A program made the translations under genes and the position numbers. This document shows positions 59,350 to 64,000 of a stretch of DNA of 64,000 bases, piece by piece. Numbering within the stretch: position 1 is the first letter of the stretch; each line of letters starts with the position of its first letter. This DNA is from Elysia chlorotica. Lineage: Eukaryota > Mollusca > Gastropoda > Plakobranchidae. The notes beneath the pieces are model-generated. The model made no database searches. It saw nothing but the letters and a program-made list of their open reading frames with translations, and was not told the origin of the DNA. The DNA lies in assembly GCA_003991915.1 (NCBI GenBank), contig RQTK01000679.1, positions 33,423 through 97,422 on the forward strand, in the 5' to 3' direction.

Positions 59350-60011
59350 TGAAGTAGCGGTTGCAGTAGTAATAGCAGCAGCAACAGGAAGAGCAGTGGT
59401 AATTGCTGCATGAGCATCTTAAATTACGTTGGCGTAAAAACTGTTGGAATTAGTCAGCCAACTTGCTACCCCTGAACTTCGATAGATTGTCAGCGGACGA
59501 TGTTTATCCAATTAACCCCCCGTTTATTTTTGGTGTCTTGAAGTTTTCAAGGCCCCGGAGACGAACACTCCATTGAAAATCAAATTTAAAAAAAAACATA
59601 AGAAAAATCAACTGGAATTACGCTTTCCTTCCTTTAGATATAATGTCATTAATGTATTAGAAAAATTGTACCAAATGCCACGTTGTTTTTGGGCTTTTTG
59701 CAAGGGTTGAATCCCCTCGAATCCCGAGAAGTCAAATATTTCTGACTATTGAATGAAATGTAAAATTAAGCAAGCCATAGCTCGGCTAGTTCTTTGAATA
59801 AACTATTTTTAAACAGTGAAATCGTGTTATAAATAGAAATATTTAATGTATGTGCAAATTATATATATATATATTCTTATAATATTCTTGTATAAGAAAT
59901 GTTGCAGGTAATATGAAATTTGTTTTTCCATATAATGTCTCACGTGATTTTTGCTTTGTTTCTTTCCAGGGTTTTGTCAATTCAGGGTACACAGTCAATG
60001 GCATGGCGCCG
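45385..60011 (+). CDS. SSBP3: SSDP (SSBP2/3/4 family) N-terminal exons, 3' end off window
   Basis: SSDP proteins bind LDB1/Chip and stabilise LIM-homeodomain transcription complexes in the nucleus; the name comes from single-stranded DNA binding. Exons at 45385-45440, 47551-47623, 48135-48196, 48989-49073 and 59970-60011 join in frame to 106 residues. They spell [57 protein letters not shown] and [16 protein letters not shown], and end AKAFHDY. This is the nearly invariant LUFS (LisH-containing) domain. Exon 5 adds [14 protein letters not shown]. The Pro/Gly/Met-rich remainder (family length about 360-400) was not found before 64000. The vertebrate paralogue cannot be assigned, so the symbol stands for the family. 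All introns are GT-AG. Intron 4 is 10.9 kb. Confidence 0.95.
46860..47320 (+). pseudogene. Degraded RTE-type LINE C-terminal fragment in SSDP intron 1
   Basis: Across shifting frames I can follow [19 protein letters not shown] and SGSETWTT, then [12 protein letters not shown] and [12 protein letters not shown]. These match in order the C-terminal domain of RTE-type LINE ORF2, including the SETW and KRDMK motifs. Several frameshifts; older than the 29-kb copy. Confidence 0.7.
47551..47623 (+). CDS. SSBP3: SSDP exon 2
   Basis: Acceptor CATTTTCCAG, donor GTAAGT. One base completes Lys19, and 24 codons follow, [19 protein letters not shown] then TFLSE. Confidence 0.97.
48135..48196 (+). CDS. SSBP3: SSDP exon 3
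   Basis: Acceptor TTCTACAG, donor GTAAGT. 20 codons [20 protein letters not shown] plus two bases of a split Cys. Confidence 0.97.
48989..49073 (+). CDS. SSBP3: SSDP exon 4
   Basis: Acceptor TATTTTTCAG, donor GTGAGT. Completes the Cys and adds 28 codons [16 protein letters not shown] to AKAFHDY, the end of the LUFS domain, phase 0. Confidence 0.97.
49591..49865. mobile_element. 275-bp MITE with pogo/Tigger-like termini
   Basis: Begins CAGTGGAAATCTCA and ends with the reverse complement of CAGTGGAAACCTCA, flanked by TA on both sides. No coding capacity. CAGTGGAA termini with TA target duplication suggest a Tc1-mariner superfamily element of the pogo group. It lies in SSDP intron 4. Confidence 0.75.
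50315..50460. repeat. 77-bp tandem duplication
   Basis: AGAGCAATGTTTATCTGG at 50315 recurs with one change at 50392. Both copies run through AATTTCTCAAATGATTGTTC. Confidence 0.85.
51777..51840. repeat. (CT)n microsatellite
   Basis: CT-rich imperfect run in SSDP intron 4. Confidence 0.9.
52790..52930. repeat. Diverged 88-bp tandem repeat
   Basis: CGTCATTGATATAT followed by TGAACTGATTG occurs at 52803 and 52891, each followed by a CGCTGTGG-containing stretch. Confidence 0.7.
53924..53972. repeat. (GT)n(GA)n microsatellite
   Basis: A GT run passes directly into a GA run of about 40 bp. Confidence 0.95.
54290..54565 (+). mobile_element. tRNA-derived SINE, copy E
   Basis: Box-A-like AGTCCAAGGGCAGAGTG and box-B-like GGTTCAGTGTAGCC in the head. 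The body has TGGTATCCCCACTCAG, GTGTGGCAGCACGTAAAATT, GCCTTGGAACCCGTCCACAG and AGTGCTGAC. Confidence 0.75.
55225..55325 (+). mobile_element. SINE 3' fragment, copy F
   Basis: TGTGGCGGCACGTACATTTG, TCAGATGCTAATATCGGGAT and CCGTCCGCGAAAT match the family body in order, with heavy divergence. Confidence 0.5.
57145..57242. repeat. Two AATATATACTATTTT plus poly-C units
   Basis: AATATATACTATTTTCTGG then C15 is followed 54 bp later by AATATATACTATTTTTC then C17 and GCGCTCTTGA. The last junction is shared with 1439-1458. Confidence 0.75.
58555..59280. repeat. Three diverged tandem units with CT-rich cores
   Basis: Units starting near 58555, 58866 and 59106 each read in order a CTGCTCTATTCATCCGC-like block, a CATCCGAACCTCTTTCTTTC-like block, a CCTGAATATGCC-like block, a CT run and a CACCACCATC-like block. 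Confidence 0.65.
59291..59349. repeat. (AGT)n triplet repeat
   Basis: About 19 AGT units, the same repeat class in reverse complement as the CTA tract at 42.5 kb. Confidence 0.95.
59970..60011 (+). CDS. SSBP3: SSDP exon 5
   Basis: 42 bp, phase 0 at both ends, with a strong acceptor TGTTTCTTTCCAG and donor GTGAGT. It encodes [14 protein letters not shown] directly after AKAFHDY. Vertebrate family members instead continue with an Ala-rich SAAAAPSP segment, so this may be an invertebrate-type or alternatively spliced exon. Confidence 0.8.
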
Positions 60012-60207
60012 GTGAGTAACACCCCAGTTTACGTTTCAAAAACATTTTTTTTAACTGTTAAACACCAGGACTCCAAACAACAACGGTGACAAGGATTCCC
60101 TATTTATTATAAGTTTTACTCCTTGCCATGTAAAAATCTTTCGGTTGGTGCACTGCGCAAAATACATCTATACCTCACAGACGATACATAGCAACTCCAA
60201 TGTCTCC

Positions 60208-60615
60208 TTCAGAGCGCAACAATTGATCTTGAACAGCATGCGGTTATACGGAACAGGGCGGGCTCTTTGTGCATAAGAACGCCAAGGTAATACAGCCCCA
60301 AAATCTACAACAAAACAAAAACAAAACAAAAGAACAACAACAAAAAGTCAGATTACCACAGGGCGCCTGATCAAGCCATCGCCGGCATATTAAAAAAATG
60401 TTCTCTATTTTCACCTTCAGAGCGCAACAATTGATCTTGAACAGCATGCGGTTATACGGAACAGGGCGGGCTCTTTGTGCATAAGAACGCCACAGGTAAT
60501 ACAGCCCCAAAATCTACAACAAAACAAAAGAACAACAACAAAAAGTCAGATTACCACAGGGCGCCTGATCAAGCCATCGCCGGCATATTAAAAAAAATGT
60601 TCTCTATTTTCTTTT
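60208..60615. repeat. 208-bp tandem duplication
   Basis: AGAGCGCAACAATTGATCTT at 60211 recurs at 60419. Both copies run through GCGGTTATACGGAACAGGGC and GGGCGCCTGATCAAGCCATC. The second lacks about 11 bp in the AACAAA-rich part. Confidence 0.92.
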
Positions 60616-61120
60616 CTCCGCTCTCATCTGAATGAAAAGAACACAAAACTGTCACCATGTTTACTGATTCTGGAGCAGATGTATAATTTAAATTTTGCTC
60701 TTTTTCAAAGCAGGCGTTTGGCCACTTCCTCGTCTGTCATTGCTCTGGGTGTTTTCAATAACCACCTGTTTCCTCAGTGTTATCTCTCGATGAGTATTGT
60801 GTGGGTGGGTGGTTGGAATGGTTTAATTTACTGGCCGGATACACTCTTTTCTTTTACATTGACATGTCATGGATAGACCGTGTGTAGAGACAGTGATCTT
60901 TTAAAGATCATTGTTTAATTTTCCCCCCTCCTAAAATCTAGGAAGCTCCAAATCTATCAACTTTACTGTGGTTCATTGCCGTAAAACCGACAAAATCGTA
61001 TTTGACTTGCTTTTCAGGATAATAACATTCAAAGCTGTAGTTGTGGTTATTGTAGTTCGAGTGGTACTAAATTATGCTGAACCTAATTTGCTCTTTCCTT
61101 GGAATGGTAATACATACCTA

Positions 61121-61487
61121 TGCAGACTATATGGAGAGTTCATATTCAACTCTATCTCTCTCTGTCTTCTCTCTCTCTCTTCTCTCTCTCCCTCTCTATC
61201 TCTCTCTCTTCTCTCTCTCTCCACATGCAGGCACAGACTGTGCACCCAACTGAACTATCTCCCTCTCTCTCTCTCTCTTCCTCTATCCCTCTCTCTCTCC
61301 CTCCTCCTCTCTCTCCCTCTCTCTCTCTTCCTCTCTCTCCCTCCCCCTCTCTCTGCAGACTATATGGAGAGTTCATATTCAACTCTATCTCTCTCTGTCT
61401 TCTCTCTCTCTCTTCTCTCTCTCCCTCTCTATCTCTCTCTCTTCTCTCTCTCTCCACATGCAGGCACAGACTGTGCACCCAACTGAA
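61121..61487. repeat. 134-bp perfect direct repeats (61121-61254, 61354-61487)
   Basis: Both copies start TGCAGACTATATGGAGAGTT and end GCACAGACTGTGCACCCAAC TGAA. The 99 bp between them are CT-rich. Offset 233 bp, no visible difference. Confidence 0.9.
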
Positions 61488-62163
61488 GTTATCTGCATGT
61501 AGTGGCAATATAGATAAACCTTTTTTTTTTTCAAGTGGCTTGCGCTGTTCTCCTGTTAGTATAAAATAAAAATCAGCGGCGTAGTCAACTAATATTAGTC
61601 GGGCTGATAGACAATGTTGAAGATAATATTACAAAAAACATTGCAATGGGTAGACACTGTGATTAATGTCCACCTTTGGCCTAGCTCGCGGCAAGCTGCG
61701 TTATCCTTACTCCCTTTGCTAGACTAGCCTAGAAGATCTCGGCAGTCGGCACTCACTGCCACACCTCTCTGGTGCGTTGTTGTGTTCGCCATTCAGCCAA
61801 GTTCAAGGCCATCAAACCCAAACTCGAATATTTCGCAATTATTAAAAAAGAGAGAATTTGGCCGTGGATCTACGGATCAAAACAATGATTGTGCGAAAAA
61901 ATAAGAGAGAAAGACCTAGGAAACCAGGCATATTATGTTTGACGATATAAAGAAAAGGAAAAAACGGGTAGTTTGTTGGCCCATAATCATGGCAATAAAG
62001 AACATAAATTGGCGAGTTTCTTCTTTTTTTTGGGGGGGGGGGGCGCCTGCCTAATCTACATTAAGTTAACTCACTCTGCGGAAACATTGAATATGGTGTG
62101 ATGCGAGACGCATTTTCCCCTGTACCCTACACCCTTACTGATCCTATGTACAATGTTATTCTA

Positions 62164-62220
62164 GAGTGGAGACCACATCTACACATTGTAGAGTGGAGGC
62201 CACATCTACACACGCTGCTT
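62164..62220. repeat. ~29-bp tandem repeat
   Basis: AGAGTGGAGACCACATCTAC is followed by AGAGTGGAGGCCACATCTAC 27 bp later. Confidence 0.8.
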
Positions 62221-63786
62221 GAACAATCAATAGAGCTGACCTTTCACCTCCTGACCTCTGCGACTCGGAGAGGCGAGCCACCGTTGTTTACCCCCACCTA
62301 CAGGTTTACATTCTGTGGGAGGCAGCCACACAGCGGCCAGGTAGATCGGTGAGAAAAATGTAGATCTCGGTTTGGTTCTCGATCTAGCAGACAGCCAGAC
62401 ACAGGATAGCCGCAACAACACCAGATCACAGCCCCAACTGTTAGATCTGACGTGTACGCTACACGCTATTTGGGACTTGTTGCAAAGCAATTATATGACG
62501 TCACACACCAAGGTCTTGAATGCTCAGCTTCTCTGTCTTGTATTGAGAGACATGACCTTGTTTCAAGACAAAAGATTCAGAATACCCGTCTAAACTACAT
62601 CAGGCAGGGCGGACGCCTGCAAATGCACAACGGTTTAGTACCCAGACTTTCAAATTTGAGCAGTTCGAATTTCGATTTTTATCTGATCCCAAAGACGGGT
62701 GAAGCATTGTAAGGAAATTAATAATAATTAGAAAAGGAAAAACAAAAGTCGAACTTTCACTATATCCTTCTGTAAATAACTGTTCGACCCCGTATAAGAA
62801 TTTTTGTTAGGAATTTATGGGACGTATAAACAAACATAGCAAAATGCAACCGTGAAACCCATTAATTCGCCAATGGTATAATGCTGATTCTCGTTCTTGT
62901 GGGTATACCAGAGGGATGTTGATGACGGGTCAAGAGGTGTCAAGCTAGGTGTAGTTGATAAGATGGAGGGTACAGTTTTGTGTAATGTTGCTGACAGTTG
63001 AACATAACTGAGGGTGAGGCTAAAAAAGTGTATGCATTGTAATACATGTATCTGTATATATTAATTATGAAGCAGGTTTCTTACCCTCGAAAAAAGTCCC
63101 CGCAGTCTCCCATATCAGTCACTAGTTCGGGCATCAGAGACAGACTTCAGATTTTTCTTCGTTTGTTTCAGCCCCGACCCTCACTGGTCGCGCGTATGGA
63201 AATCCTAAGTTGGGTGGGAACATTATAGTGGGAACTTTTCACGTGCACATCCATAGATGGCGCGCTACAGAGAAATTGTGGACTACCTTAAGCCTTCAGG
63301 TTCCCGAACAATTTGATACGGAGCCGCCGTTTTTATCAGTCAAGTCAACTATTGGACATTTTATATAAAATCGAACGTCAAACCTCTCGCCCACCACCCT
63401 AGAAAGTAATTGCATAATCTAAACTGTATGTATCACACGTCTTCTGCCATGAACTTTTTAATTAAATCTGTATCTAGGGTTTGCTTCTGAGCTACAGAAC
63501 AACTTCGTTTTTGTCGTTAGATCTACGTGTTTTCATTAAAAACTTTTCATGCTGTATGCCTAGGGAGAAAATGTGTATGAGCACTCTGCGCACACGCTCA
63601 CACAGTGTGGCTGGTAAAAATCAGACCACCCAAGCAAGCTCTTTCTTTTAATTATTATTAAGTATTGCTATGCCTTCCCGCCCTTACAAGCTGCCTCGGT
63701 GTAACGCGTGTTGTTGGCGTTTTCTTATGTTAGTTTTTAACTACATTGAAGCTTGATGACATTGTGATCTCTTCTCACTATAATCG

Positions 63787-63965
63787 CAGAATATGTGGCC
63801 CAATGGTAGAGCCTCTTTGACTTTTTGGTTCGGTGTCATTAGGGCCTAAATAATAATGTGACCGACTGAGACAAGTGCTGGTATCCCCGCTCTCTCTCTC
63901 TCTTTGTAGCCGCACGTAAATGTGTGAGTTGTAAAGTTTGGACCCGTCCACAATATATTCTAATT
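63787..63965 (+). mobile_element. tRNA-derived SINE, copy G
   Basis: Head TGGCCCAATGGTAGAGC with box-A character. The body has GACCGACTGAGACAAG, TGGTATCCCCGCTC, a CT expansion, and GGACCCGTCCACAATATATT. Confidence 0.75.
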
Positions 63966-64000
63966 GCAAACGATGCACTTTCGGAAATCAAGAAACCGAA

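Larger units (their letters stand above)
60012..64000. other. SSDP intron 5, no coding exon recognised
   Basis: I searched for the Pro/Gly/Met-rich continuation of SSDP and found none. The region holds a tandem duplication, CT-rich duplicated blocks and a SINE. Open frames here lack family features. Confidence 0.5.

Noticed and set aside
63165..63300. Possible SSDP exon 6 after a TTTGTTTCAG acceptor
   Set aside because: The open frame following it has no Pro/Gly/Met-rich SSDP character and no matching donor phase.

Overview
This is a metazoan nuclear window. It is AT-rich, has spliced genes with long introns, and carries many simple repeats and decayed retrotransposons. RNF144-, ATG10- and SSDP-type genes, an HtrL/YibB-like glycosyltransferase gene, RTE-type LINEs with an internal Cys-rich module and tRNA-derived SINEs together fit a lophotrochozoan, most likely a mollusc (perhaps a gastropod). 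That placement is inference, because no species-diagnostic gene is present.

Layout. (1) 1190-5947, minus: six coding exons of an RNF144-type RBR E3 ubiquitin ligase, whose 3' end lies beyond the left edge. (2) 5948-19800: no host gene recognised. It holds a Z-DNA-type tract, a CpG-richer patch near 9.4-9.9 kb, a frameshifted LINE ORF1 at 11.2-12.0 kb, SINE copies, an AGATCT palindromic microsatellite, and a LINE 3' end between ~113-bp direct repeats at 17.3-17.7 kb. (3) 19828-24463, plus: a complete three-exon gene for a predicted type II membrane protein of the HtrL/YibB-like family. (4) 24464-35025: AT-rich intergenic DNA with an RTE fragment inside 119-bp direct repeats. (5) 35026-41714, minus: a complete five-exon ATG10 gene. 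Its intron 2 holds a 2-kb LTR element with a 610-bp internal palindrome. (6) 41715-45384: a divergent intergenic region packed with triplet repeats, GA runs and G tracts. (7) 45385 to beyond the right edge, plus: the first five coding exons of SSDP (the SSBP2/3/4 family), with an 11-kb intron 4.

The genes form no operon-like system. The two with a meaningful relation are SSDP and ATG10, which lie head to head. From memory, human SSBP2 and ATG10 are also divergent neighbours on 5q14, so this may be an ancient conserved pair. The most unusual recurring structure is a set of identical or near-identical direct repeats of about 90-135 bp around inserted segments. Two of these sets flank recognisable LINE 3' ends and one flanks the palindromic LTR element. 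I did not find a new defence, mobile or metabolic system. The candidates for novelty are the repeat architectures, the enlarged ATG10 linker and the HtrL-like glycosyltransferase.
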